From Bugulina stolonifera (Eukaryota > Bryozoa > Gymnolaemata > Cheilostomatida > Bugulidae): a stretch of 64,000 nucleotides of DNA. A program made the translations under genes and the position numbers. Every line of letters starts with the position of its first letter. The stretch's first letter is position 1. Below, in pieces: positions 1 to 13,500 of the stretch. Below the pieces are notes generated by a model. The model saw only the letters and a program-made list of their open reading frames with translations, was not told where the DNA came from and ran no database searches. Where the stretch lies: assembly GCA_935421135.1 (NCBI GenBank), contig OW285188.1:26203233-26267232 (forward strand), in the 5' to 3' direction.

Positions 1-50
1 AGGTCAAGAAAACACTAAATTGGAAAGTATACTGTATTATTAGAGCTTAC

Positions 51-3000
51 CTGCGGGCCAATATGTTGTACCTGTTAACAAGGTTCCCATGATCTCTGTG
101 GATAGACCTTATTGTGTTCAGATTCCTGAATCAGACAACATTAAAACTTGATATGCAATTACCTCGATTATTATATTATTGGAAGCAGCAGGACATAAAT
201 ATCCATCAAAGTTCCATGAAACGGTGTAATATTGATGTCAGTATCAAAAGAATTTTGAAAATCTCACTTCAAGAAAGACCAGTGTGTAATGCCAATGCTC
301 CAAACAAAAAATTAGTTCCAAAACATTCAGATTGTAAACTAACGATCTCTTTAGTACTGGATTGGTACCCACCCATCTCCAGGTAATGTACATGTGGAAC
401 ATGCTAACACCTTCAAATAATAGATGTGATATCCTATTCATACAGACTAGCCAAGATAGTGTTTCACCACTTGTAGAAACCTACCAAGGATCCAACTCAC
501 AACCCCTAATGGTGGTGCAGACGTGCCCTCTACTACTCACACAACTGAAGTGAGAGAACACTAACCTCATTATCAATATAAGTGGTTTGGGCATCTGTTT
601 CATCACACCCAACATTCTATTGTGCAAATCTTCAAAATAATCCCGGATTTCCTTCTTTTCTTGTTCAGAAAGATTCCTCCAATCAGTTTTATCTTTGATT
701 TTCCTCCATTCGGGCGCAGGATATGATTTAGTAGCTACGAACTTTTGAGTGAGGCAACACGCAAGAAGATGCCACTCTACAACAACGAAAAGAAAACATG
801 TACAAGCCAATCTAATTTATCTACATTACATATTTTCTAATTATTTTTATTACCAGGCTCTATTGTGTGACAATCGTTGAAATATCTCCGATATCTCAGT
901 GAAAGTTACAATGTACAGTCAACCACAGTCTACGAAACAATTGGATCTCTTGTCAGTACCAGAATTATGGATACTTCACACTGGTAGATATAGAGCCTCT
1001 ACTTGCGTTTACTCAAGATAAGGAGCAGTGAGAAAAGTGTCATAGTAAATAATATCAAGGTAACAGCTGTTTATAAATACATGTAATGTAGCTGGCTGGC
1101 CAAATGTACACTTACCTTCTACATTCATTAATTGTGCATTCAAACACATGGACTCTTCGTCTTTAAGGACAATAGCTTTAAACATGTTGGCTAAGGCTAC
1201 ACGTTCTGGTGTGTCTATGTATTCGTATAGCCCATGATCCAATAGAACCAACTGAGCAGAGCCCTGTTTGTCTTTCCTGACGTACACTGATAATGGAATA
1301 AGAGGCTAACATGTTAACATGTATCATGATGTGCTATTGACTGCAGTTAGGTTGGAGTAGAAAAAGCTGAGAAAATTATTAAATCCACAATTATTTATAA
1401 AAACTCGATCAATAAACATCCAGGAGGAGACATGGATTGAAAAATCAAAATAATTCCACAAATAATGTGCATGTACATACATTGTATATGCACACAGATG
1501 TACACCTAAGTATATATGTATATAATAGCTGGACGAGAAATACACGAAGTATCTGCAACAGTTCAATAGACATGGAGTATTTGAAGCCCATTCTAAAACA
1601 ATATTTAGCCCAGCAATCAATATATACTCACAGTTTCCAGGGTGGGGGTCAGCATGGACGTGTCCTGAGTGGAATATCTGATCAGCAAAACATTTCACTA
1701 GTTTATAGTCTATCTAAAATTGAGAGAAACTGCAGTGAAATGAAGTTAATACATACACCAATGGCATTAAGACTAGTTACACAATGACAAGCAGCGTACA
1801 AGTACAATGTATAGAGCAATCATATGCAAATAGCATACACTTACATCAAGCAATGACAGTCCTGCTTCCTTCAAAGCTACTTTATTAGATATCTTTATTC
1901 CATCAATAAATTCAGTGGTTAGAATTTTCTACAAATAAAATTTAAAGATTTATTATTGATACGAGTGCAAACATACAGAACATGAGTTTAATGTCTCAGG
2001 TGCTCATGCTAACCCAATGATGACTTTGGAAAGAACTGCTAACTGTGTACCTTAGTGTACAGGTCCCAGTGGACTTTAGATATATAATTTATATGAGTAT
2101 AAATAAGGTAAGTATACCTTAGTGCACAGGTCCCAGTGGACTTCAGGTATGTATACATAAGGTAAGTATATACCTTAGTGGTGAGATCCCAGTGGACTTT
2201 AGGTATGTAGACATAAGGTAAGTGAGACAAATCTGCGGCACACTTATCTGCATTCCTAGCCTCAGCTACAAAGTCCAACTCTCTGGCCATGTTACCTTTC
2301 AGTTCCTACAACATATAAACACACCTATATAATATAGGTTAGATGTACCATAGTCTAGTCTGGCACACGAAATGATAACCACCAGTATAAAACTAGAAAC
2401 GCATAAGAGCACTGTAGTGGGACTATCTACTGTGTAGCTCTCAAAAACTACTAATATGAAGCACCCAGAATAGTAAGCAAACAGCACTACAACTCACTAC
2501 ATCTACAATCTACATTGCCATGTATATATGCTAAATTATAGAAACTAGTGTATATATTCTACCTTCAGCATATCAGCAAAGTCTAACTTGGGGTAAACCT
2601 TTCCAAGTACTATAGCTAAAAACCTCATAGTTAACATGTCTCCTTGGAACCTGTCTTGTAGATCTATGTATTGAACCTGGAATTCAGAAATAACAAACAT
2701 TATAAGGTTATAACATGGCCCAGACTTTTACAGATGACTATTCCAGTTATAACGGTTGATGATGCAATACTCAATCAACTTGTTTTAAGAATCTCACAAG
2801 TGATTTTTGAAATTGTGTCAAGTCTTCAAGAGTTATGATGATAAAACCAACTATTTATAAATGGGTGACAGTTTTCAACTTGTATCGCTAAGAAGTCAAG
2901 CAGATTCAACTGAGCGCTTTTAGGCTGTAGTCCAGAAAATAAACTTACCTTTACAGCGACCTCTTCACCAGAGTATGTTGTCGCTTTATGAACCTGGGCT

Positions 3001-4169
3001 AAACTTGCTGCAGCTATGGGGGTTTCATTAAACTCCCTAAATACTTCAGTTGGTAGTTTACCAAATTCTTCTTTGAACAGTATTTCAACCTGATCAAGTA
3101 GAAAAGTAGAGCTGGTGAGATGGTGTCGACATAATCACCACTAATAGTAATACTAATCAGGGTACAAAATCAATCCCTAATTAGCTACACACTGCATGAT
3201 CATTTCCTCAATTTGAATATCGATCCACAAGAGTGATAACGTTCTAACCGATTATTGCATGAAAATAAAACTTTTTCCTAATATTCCTTGGACATCATAA
3301 AATATAGACATAGGCTTGAGAGGAAGTGGCTTGAGAGGAAGTGGCTTGAGAGGAAATGGCTTGAGAAGAAGTGGCTTGAGAGGAAGTGGCTTGAGAGGAA
3401 GTGGTTTAACAGTAGGATTACCTCGTGCGCTCCTCTAGTCAGGACTTGATCCTGCAGCACTACCAGTGTCTCCAGGTAAGGCCGGGGTAGGATGTGGTTC
3501 ATAATAACCAGACCTTGACCTAATTTAATGTATAGCCCACCATTCTTCAAACAGCATTGGAGTATTCTATCAGCCGCCCTCTTATGAACAGCATTGAGCC
3601 TATCCTCATAGTCTATGCTCTCATCTGTGACATCATGCAGTGATATCTTATAGTCTAATGTAACTATGGCACCTGTAGACACTGACCTGCAGGAAAAGTA
3701 TGAATATTGACAGACAATTGACATAATAAATCTCCTAATCCTCGTTACACAAATTGACATGCACCTGATAAAGTGAACAATTAAATACAACATGTCTATA
3801 AAAACTAAAACGAAACATATACATGTATTATATTACAATTAAGCATCTTTATTCTTCTAGTGATATAAGACTTGCACGGAAAGGTTTCAAACATCGACCT
3901 GCGTGTTTAAAGGACTAAATGCTAATTAGTGTTCGTTACATGACATTGTAGGGTTTCACAGTTACAATTCACCTGATGAATCGACTGACTCCTTGTAATG
4001 CAACTCTGATTTGTCGTTTAGTAGGTGGATCTTGATAGAAATACATGCATCCTCCAGCAGTTAGCATACCAAGAGAGGCCAGCAAGCCACGACTCTTATA
4101 GACCTTGCTTAACTTGGTGCTGAGCTGCTTTCTCGTCATGGAGAAACGGTGCCGCAACATCTGCAGCAT
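51..4169 (-). CDS. ADCK5: ADCK5, aarF-domain (UbiB-family) kinase, 3' end off window
   Basis: Ten exons read on the minus strand: 4169-3973, 3686-3422, 3089-2949, 2676-2563, 2305-2174, 1928-1845, 1713-1632, 1286-1116, 776-566 and 125-51. All have GT-AG ends and compatible phases, giving about 490 codons; human ADCK5 has about 580. The N-terminus is basic and amphipathic, followed by a short hydrophobic stretch (about residues 29-46), as expected for a mitochondrial inner-membrane protein. UbiB landmarks appear in order: KLGQG, the Ala-rich loop AAASLAQVHKA, VAVK running into VQY across an intron, ELDF, HADPHPGN, and DHG in LLDHGLY. The sequence NGGLYIKLGQG and the spacing match ADCK5 better than ADCK1. 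UbiB proteins support quinone and lipid metabolism; the substrate of ADCK5 is unknown. A 3' splice-like pyrimidine tract ending in AG lies 4 nt upstream of the ATG, so a 5' UTR exon is likely. Confidence 0.9.
2049..2222 (-). repeat. Three tandem copies of an exon tail with its 5' splice site (ADCK5 exon 5)
   Basis: Units at about 2172-2222, 2116-2164 and 2049-2112 each contain the exon 5 tail, encoding a version of VHWDLTTK, followed by AAG|GTA. The first copy (exon end 2174) gives the expected ADCK5 reading. Using the third donor (exon end 2051) keeps phase and adds 41 codons without a stop. The second (2118) breaks phase. Units are spaced 56 and 67 bp and are diverged, so this is not a recent array. 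Confidence 0.8.
3313..3405 (-). repeat. 15-bp tandem repeat in ADCK5 intron 2
   Basis: About six copies of a 15-mer, read on the minus strand as CCACTTCCTCTCAAG, begin about 17 nt after the exon 2 donor at 3421. Each unit is a pyrimidine run ending in AG and so resembles a 3' splice site. The array stays open in the frame of exon 2 if the intron is retained. Confidence 0.8.
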
Positions 4170-4306
4170 TGCTCTACAAGAGAAGAGTGACAGAACTATT
4201 AATTAACAGATCATCCAACCTACTCCTCTATGACCTTATATAGCAAGGTGGCTATAGATGAGTGTCCATTATTAGTTTCCTGTGGATTACCATGTAGGCC
4301 TAATCA

Positions 4307-4501
4307 TCAAGGAACAGCTTCTAACCCAAGCTGGTGATAGGGAACTGTCCAACAGCAGAAGATTCCGGTTTCTAGATCATCAACAGAGCAAGGTGTTGGT
4401 AGCTGGTGTGAAGTGTATGAGATGGTACCTCCTGTTTGAGCTGTGAGATGATCTGTTAGTAGGCCTAGTTCACTTGGTGGCGTCAGGAGCACAGTGGTCA
4501 A
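4307..4501 (-). other. Unassigned 64-codon ORF just upstream of ADCK5
   Basis: An ATG-initiated frame with protein-like composition on the same strand as ADCK5, 140 bp upstream of its first recognised exon. The plus strand of the same stretch is also open (about 4276-4444). I recognise neither product. It could be a 5' exon or upstream ORF of ADCK5, or chance. Confidence 0.25.
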
Positions 4502-5410
4502 AATATCAGAAGATCTATTCTATAGCCCCTTTATAAGTCAAAGCTAAAATTGCAGGACCACATCTTAAAGATCTTAATATCACGATGCTATTCTTATTCT
4601 ATAGCGATGACAATGTCTCACTCAGTCTTATGTTCTTTGGAATCAGTGTGCCATGCCATCTGCTCTGTCATAGACTAGAGTGGACAGTTATTTCTACAAC
4701 ATTCCTACAACCTACATATTTATACTAAGTAATATTGCTTTTATTTATTTCTATAACAATAATTATATGCAAATCATTATCATTCTACTACATTATTCTT
4801 ATTTTATACAAAAACAATTATTATTATATATTAATTTTACTTTTTTAGATTAGATCACTTAAGATTTTCATTTCAATTCATGAAATGATTGATATGATTT
4901 CTAATTTTCTTTAAAAAACGAAGTTATACATCTAAGCTTTACTATACTTTTCTAAATCGACTAAAGTAGTCTATTTCAGATCAACTGTAATAATCAAAGC
5001 CATCCCATGCTATTTGTGCTTGCCATTTAGCGGTTTCACTGCCTATAAACAGTTTATGATGAAAGTTACCATGCACCATGATGACACCGGATCAAAGTTG
5101 CTCAAGTTATATAAAACTTCCCGCCAGTGACGTTTACCAAATGTAATGTTTTCTATACTGATTTCACAACTACTGTAAAAGAAGACAACTTCTACCAAAA
5201 TTTGGGAGACACGGTGCAGTATCCGCGAAGAGAGGATAACTTTTGAATATAACTGTCATTGTAGAAATCAACTTTTGTGCTAAGCATAACTCACTGTGAC
5301 AGTGTGAACCAGAACATCATGTCCTTTAGATATCCATAAAAGACAAAATTTTGCAGATAAAAGTCTGTAATATATATGAAAAAATGAGTAAATTAGTTTA
5401 CAACAGAGAA

Positions 5411-5502
5411 TATACATGTGTATGTATATAATATATACATGTGTATGTATATAATATATACATGTGTATGTATATAATATATACATGTGTATGTATATAA
5501 GA
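5411..5502. repeat. 24-bp tandem repeat, about 4 copies
   Basis: Near-identical units containing ATACATGTGTATGTATATAA. Open frames through it are by-products of the repeat. Confidence 0.9.
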
Positions 5503-8500
5503 AGTAGTGGTGACCTGTAGTAGAACCAGGACAAAATACTATAAAATTACTGAAATCAGATCGACTACTACCAGTCAGCTTCACTTAGAACACTTAGTTA
5601 ATCCCAAAACACTTTTAAACAGTCACAGTTGATCTACTTCCTGTGATTTTATCGTAACATACACAACCATTGCTAAATTGCTATAGTTACTATTATATTA
5701 TGCATCTATCTTTGGACAGCATCGTCTGATAGGCTATTTTCAGTTTGTATGGAATGCATAATAAAAATAGACTACATGCAGTTGTAGCTTTGTTTGCTAT
5801 GTCTAAAGTTAGCAACATATTTTATATGTAAAATATGCTATTATATGATGCAAGAGTAATATTATTTTTGTATTAATGTTGATTATTGGCTTATCTGTTA
5901 CCTGCTGTGCAGCATTCATATTAAATCTGTCAGCTATCATATGTCTCCATGTTTACACACAGTGGTTGTACATGTACATGGATGTATTATGCAAAATAGT
6001 GATGTGTCATGTGGTGAAAAGACCATCACATAATATCTACATGTACATAATGATAATACAGAGGCATCAATGTACATTCATGCATGTGTCTGTTATTATT
6101 TCTGTTTATCTCCATCATTAGCTGTATATACTTTTACTACAATAATGCACATGTTGTGCTTTTTAATTATACCATCAGTTCTAATTGCTCTAGAGTTGAC
6201 CTCTGTATTTGTATTATTTGTGTAGCAGTTACCATGACTACAGGGTACTGGTTGGGTGAACACAATCTCTTATGTTGGCTATTATATACAAATATATCTT
6301 TAATAGAAAAAGTAGAACCTATGAGTCATTAAAGAGATGGCCATTTACACAAACATACATCTACACCTACATGTAGGTACATTTTCTTCAGAGAAGATCC
6401 AACTATTATTAGCATATAAGCTAATAATAAGTACTGAAACTCTACATATATGTAGATATATATATAGGAAACAGCCTCCCACAACTGACCTCCTACTACA
6501 GATTGATTTGTCAGTAGTTTGGTTATTACTGGTTACTAGTAATAGATATAGTGGCAATGGGACAAGTATGCTCTGATTATCCTAATTTAACTATTAGGAA
6601 GTCTTCAGCTTATAGAAAGAGCTACATGTACGTGCATTGAGCAAGCACAGTGGGAGGTAGATAAATAGTAATATTAGCCACTAGAATACTCCCCATCTAT
6701 TATTATATGATGTATAATATGTACAACTTAGCACTAATATATTATTATATAACATCCATACTGTGTATTAATATCATAATTATATAAATACATGCAAATA
6801 TATATAGTTTACAACAAATTTACAGCTGCATCAACCATATACATGGGCTAAAGAAATAAAACTCCACTGGGTGTTATATCATACACCTATTGTAAAAATA
6901 GCACTGTAGTATAAGTACATGTATATTATGCATAGCTACTCATACTGATGTTCTAAGAACAGTACAAACCACATTGGCAAACCGAAATATGTTACCCAAG
7001 TAATAGTTATACATATAGATAAAAGGAAAAGGCGGCAAGACAAGACAATGTCATTTTGAGACAAGATGATGAAAGGGAAATATTATAAAAGCCACTTGAC
7101 CCTTGGATAAGTATGTACAATCATGCAAGTGCAATAGAAGACATAACCACAGTATCTCTATTACTTGGAGTTGCTATCCCTATATAATCTACTCTATTGT
7201 AGGTCTACCATGTATATGTAGGTATAACAGCAAAAAGTTGTAATAAAGTTCTAATCATGTTGACTTTCAGCTTTCAGCTGCAGCAGGTGTTCACTTAGTA
7301 GTTACTAGCTGAAACCACACCATGATGTAAATCAGATTAGATCAGTCAATCTTTGACAGCTAATCAGTTATTATAATCATATATAATAAGATTACATGTA
7401 AGTAGAGGGTGACTGTGACTGAATGATAGAGGATTCAAGGGGAATTTTGGCTGTTTTAGTTAGAAAAGGTACAGCATGCATTATTTCTGCTTAGATGCAC
7501 ACATACACCTATCAGTTCCTTTTTATATCCAATATCACCTACATATTATGCATTACCTGTAATTATTGACATGTTCAAAACAATGGTGGCAGTGTATAAG
7601 GACCAGGGGTAATGACACTCTGGAACTTACCAAGCTAATTTATAATATAATACCTAAAATGGCTCTTAGCATTTTCGAGAGCTGGAAGCCCAATTTACTT
7701 GAGGTTTATAAAAACTGAAGTTAATTTTTAATGAAAGGAAATTTTAATGATGGCGTAACCTGTAAAGGTTCAGCTACACTACAGTAATGCATTAACTTAT
7801 TTTGGGTCTCGTATAACAATCAGATCATTCAGACCTCCTGACTGTCTCTTCCAATTAAATAGATATTCTGCTCTGATATATATGTAAGTATCAGTCAGTG
7901 TCAGTCAGAAAAAAGCAAATAATCTCTAATTTTGCTCTAAAGTAGTGTTTACATGATTTGTAGGCTAAGTATTGAATATTCTCAGAAGCCTGTGCTAGCT
8001 TTTATCTTATGATCATCATACATGCACAATCAACTGGATGTACATGTACTTGTGCACCATTGCAAGTACCTCTTAACCTGGAGAATAACTTAGCCTTAGG
8101 CCATAGACTACTCTGCTTTATACTTCAGTGGATCTAAATCAATCGTTGGTATTTCTAATGTACTGTCCAATACTGTCCAGTGGCCTTGCAGCAAAAAGCC
8201 ACTTCTCTCACACAATTGGTTGAATCAGTCAATAGACACACTGTAGTAAAATACACATCAAAACTGCATTAGCACTGTAGATTAGCTGCTGCGAGTGAAT
8301 GTTTATAAACTATATATACAATTAAATACGTATATGTAGCCATATATAGCTACAACTGCCTAGGGTGAGGTTGGGCTACAGTCGACTCAGCTATCTGCAC
8401 TCTACAGTCTACAATACACGACTAACAATATATCAATTTACAGATTATACAGAACAAGGGCGGCACCAGTCTGTGAACACATACACATACAGACACTATT

Positions 8501-9820
8501 AGTAGTTGCATATCCTTCAGTGATAGCAGAGTAACAGAGTAACTCAGGTAAGTATAGTATTGCTAAATATTACCTAGGAGATACATGTTGATGTACCTGT
8601 AGTCTAGTATTTATATAACCTATACTAAATAAAGACTGCCTGTGTCAACTTACATAACAGCATGAAGAATGTGTAGCCTATTTTATTATTACTGCATAGC
8701 CCTTACATGTTATAATAACACAGTATTTCTTCAAATCTTATATTAGTTTATTTATATACAATACAATATGTGCTGAGACATGCAGGTAAGAAAACAGAGA
8801 AAGGCCTATGGGAAAAATCATTGGGAATATTGTATTTGTTTAAAAATGTATGTGTGATGTATGCGCATGGAACATACATATAGTGCAAGTACATATTATT
8901 AGAATGTAAGTACATATAATGTAAGTAGGCCTACACATGTAGCCTTGGTGACCTATAGCCTAGATTCAGATACATACAGAGCTGTGTATACCAACACAAA
9001 TTATGAGCTCAAACTGTTGCAGTTTGTAGTTAGTCTTCTTATAATTAGCTTATAAATCATTAAAATAATTTAATTAAGCCTTAGGGGGTAAAATATAGAA
9101 AGGTTGGGGGGGAGAGAGTTTAAGCTGTCAGACATTATTGGCACATTTGGGTAGAGAGGATAAGCTAATTATCTGTAATATTGATGCATGTACATGTATA
9201 ACACTGTATATATAACACTAATAATGGAGTAATACGATTGATTTTATAATAGGATATACCTATCATTATACATTTACCTCTAAAGGAAGGCTCTAGGAGA
9301 AAGTCATAGCTTCTGCTAATATGTAATAGAGAGGTTAACATTCTATACTGTTGCTGCTGCTGCTGCTGTTTTAACTGCTAGAGGAAGCTGCTATACAATA
9401 ATAACAATATGAGGAAATTCAGGTTTACCTAGGGACTAGCAGCATCAGTATAGCATGGAAACACATACAGTCTAGCAGTCTACAGCAGGCCTACGCAGGT
9501 CTACCATACTATAAGTACATGTACATGTAGTAGGTACATGTAGAGGCAGTACCAGTGTAGCATGTGAGCAGATACAATCTAGCAGTTTAGAGTATGTCTA
9601 CCTTACAGTAAGTATAACTACATGTATATTGTGTAGTACATACACACTAACAGGTACAGTAGGTTGAGAGGTGTATATAATATGTCATATGATAGTTTTA
9701 GTTCTTCGTAGGATATCAGTTATACACACTTCTTATTCTACTATTTACTGTGACTTACAGCATGCCTACATGTACTTGGGCTACATAATCTATAACCTAG
9801 TCACAAAAAACTGCTGAGAT

Positions 9821-9960
9821 AGGTGTAGAAAAGTTATGTAGAAACGATATGTAGGTATGTAGAAAAGATATGTAGAAACAATATGTAGGTATGTAGAAAC
9901 ATTATGTAGATTATGTAGAAACAATATGTAGAAACAGTATGTATATACTGTAGATGGATA
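9821..9960. repeat. Degenerate ATGTAGAAA repeats
   Basis: Irregular reiteration of units such as ATATGTAGAAAC and GGTATGTAG. The copies differ in length, so this is an old or unstable array. Confidence 0.75.
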
Positions 9961-10535
9961 TGTAGAAAGGCTCACTGAACACACTGAATATAATAGCTTA
10001 TGTGTCTAAGTAGCATTTCCCAGTCCTCAGTGGTTTTAGGAAATTTTATGCAAATTAAATTCACTCCTATCCTATCACTTATTTATTATAATATAATTAT
10101 ACTAGATGAATAGGTAAGCTACTATCTAGAGTATTGCTGTTATGTGGGTGGGAACAGAGCTACAGTTGTCCATCTGTCCATCTGTTGTTTAGCTGTGTAT
10201 GGCTACCCTATGTCAAATGAAATATTCATACACATCCAACTTCTTTATTTTAGTAAATACAAATGATCACCCTGGATTCCACAATAATTGTTCTGAGATC
10301 TCTGTGAATCAAACACTTGATTATATAATTTTGTTATTGTGTTATCCGAGAATTAAAAATTGGAAGAGTACCGGGAATGTTTACAGCTACAAAATCACCA
10401 TCAACTAATCGAGCTCTTCATTCATCGTCTCTTGAGGCTGAACTGGGTAGTCTTCAGACTCCGTACGTATTAGAGCTGATATGTGGACTGTATTATTTGC
10501 TGTCTCATAGCTGGTCCATTATACCTATTTATAGA

Positions 10536-13500
10536 ATGACCTGGATGGAAGACAATGTGGTTAAACAGTTCGCTGAAATCCTCCCTGTGGTAAAGTCTGG
10601 TGATAGTAAGACCTTAGCAAAACTACTACATTCACAGAGTGTCTCTCTGGATGTGTTCAACCAGACAGATAAGAACGGCAGGGTAAGTACCTAAGGCTAT
10701 CAGTCATATCTCCCAACACTATAGCCTTAGGTCACCAGGTCAGAGATCTCCAGAGATTGCAAATTCAACTGGCTCTGGTTTAATATACTTTTCATTGATT
10801 GAGCAAATGCACACAGTAAACATAATCAATTCAAAGTAAATATAAATATGAAATCTCTGATGTATAACTATATTGCATTTTGTCAAGCTTCCCTTCTAAT
10901 GGTATATCTGCAAGTGAAATATATATTGATGGCATTGTATTTCTGCAATACCTGCAACATAATATTGTAATTGTGACATTATTTAGTAGCCTAGTAGAGT
11001 AATCTACCTCCTGGGCTAATAGAATCTACACAAAGCCTTTAGGTCAGCGCTGTGAATAATTGAAGTCATTCACTCCGAGATTTCCAACTATATTCAATTT
11101 GTGTCCTTGAAGTTCTTATGAGAGTAATTTTATTACTTCACTTCACTATATGATTACTTGCAAGTACTGTAGGCACACAGAAAACATTTAATTTTAATTA
11201 TATAATATGTTGCAATTACATACATTTCTAATGAAAATGAGTAACTAAGTTAATGCATTTATAGACAGCTACCAGTGAAATGCACACTGTCAGTAGCTCT
11301 TCACTTTGTACTGAACATATTTTAGCTCTGCAGTGTGTGTACTATGTAATTGTAGGAGTACTATGCAGTATAAATATTTCTCTACTGATATAAAAAGTTT
11401 GATGCTCTTTTAAATTTAACATTTTACAGACATACTTGAGCTACGCAGCGGCTAGCGGAGATGTAAGCATGGTGGATCTATTGCTCGCTACAGACATTCC
11501 CAACCCAAACCTGGCCGATACTGAAGGAAACACCCCCCTCATATATGCAGTCTCGCTAGGTAACTATGACATAGTACACCAACATACTCTTCCTAATGCT
11601 AATAAAAATTCAGGGCGTTCACCTCTACAAAAACTACTGATGTCAACATAATGCATGTAATACACATTATTACAAGGAAGGAAGTTACACATATACACTG
11701 GCATTACTGGCATACATGTACATTTTGCATGTATAATGGTAGACATTACCTTTAGATTATATTACATATACATGCATCTGATGTCCATATATGCCTATTA
11801 CACTGCTGTATATGCGTATCGAATGGGCCTAAGTTATATAAACATGTTACATATAAACATGTTGCATATAGCCTACGCTATACAGGATATAGTAGTACAT
11901 GTATATTACATGACTTCCACGGTTATGTGTATTGTGTTGTGTATGTAGATAAATAGTACAAGTGTACAGTATACAAGTATACAAGTATTACATGCAATGA
12001 ACATGTGGCATATCTACTGTACTTGAGCATGCCACAAAAATTAAAAATTCATAGATGAGCTCAGGCCTAGCCTAGAACTCACTGGGTCCACATATCCTGG
12101 AGCATCAGCCCACACTCCTCCATTACATACCCTTGTCCAATGATAGACATTGTTATTCAAGTAAACAGTACTATTAGCAGCTACCAGTACTGACGGCTTT
12201 GAAGTTGTACTTTTTCCTGGAGAAGGAAAAATGATTGAGTATCTTTCACAGATCTATTGGTTCTAAAAGCATCCTGACATATTTATTTATGCCATTAAAA
12301 GTTAAAAATGAGACTAGAGTAGGTAGCCTATATGAGCTGTGAGGTGATAGATTATCTACATAATTATTATGCCGTATCTCTAGAATAGGCCCTACGCATA
12401 GTTTATAATGGGCTTGTATGATACATGTGCTGGTACATGTGCGCCTCACCTACTATTACCTATCCCTACTTTCTACATACCATTGCCGCTGTCTATTTCC
12501 TTTTCAAGATACAGTTTGTGATTTATGGCTGGATAAAATCTACATGAAGTCAAGTCTAGTCTAGACACATAAGCACATGTAGGATACAGCTAGACCCTTG
12601 TCTTGGTAGAAATTAACATAATTTAGTAGAAGGATCTTCCCATCTAAGCCAAATTATCAGAGTAACATAATGACAAAATCCATATATGTGTGTTCCTGTA
12701 GTAGAACTAGTAGGCCTATAAGTATTATCTGCTAGAACTTGGAAGCCCACATTACAGTTTCAATAAGGCAGTAGCCTGTGTACCCAAGTAGAGTATGTAC
12801 ATGTGACTACTCTGGTGTAGTGTGAGCAAGCTGGTTGACCTAATATATTATATAGCCTACACTCTACAGTGTCTTGCTTCCATTCGATCTTAAAAAGTCA
12901 AATGATACTATTTTGTGTTTACTCAGGGCATGTCACAGTGACAGGAAAACTTCTCAAGTACGGCAACATTGATATTGATCAGGTGAACAAGACTGGGTAT
13001 ACAGCTCTGATAAAAGCAGCAATACACAACCACCACACTTGTGTGGACTTACTACTCCAAGCAGGTACTGCATAGTGCTGCTGCTTACTTCTACCTTTGT
13101 ATCATATATCAATATAACTCAGTATACAATCTCATGTATCCTCTGTGAATATTTGGTATGTTACTCATGAGAAGAAAACTTCCCTTACTATAATACCTAG
13201 TCAAAGGTACGGTTCAGTGTTAGGTTCGTATCCTTGGTGTCCTGTGATAGAAAGCAACTCTCTACTGAGACATCTGCCCCTGTCACTCATACAAATGCAA
13301 AACTGTGCCCACAAAGCATAGACCCTTTTCGCTCACAGACATGCACTGCACTACATTGTAACCATTTATGTGGTATCAGTATGGCCAAAATAGGAGTGTT
13401 ATGTTGTTATACCATACCAGTAAAATGATTTATTGTCAACAGCATAATAATTATGTATTGCTATTGTATAAATTTAGACTTGATATAATTAGTATGGACT

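Larger units (their letters stand above)
4170..10535. other. Spacer between ADCK5 and the ankyrin gene
   Basis: About 6.4 kb with no convincing coding exon apart from the ORF at 4307-4501. It holds the ADCK5 promoter side, a 24-bp repeat at 5411-5502, a CTG run (five units) near 9353, degenerate repeats at 9821-9960 and many TACATGTA palindromes. An open frame continues upstream of the ankyrin gene ATG back to 10377. Confidence 0.6.

Noticed and set aside
51..4169. Assignment of the left gene to ADCK1
   Set aside because: The KLGQG context, the VHWD block and the C-terminal exons follow ADCK5 more closely than ADCK1.
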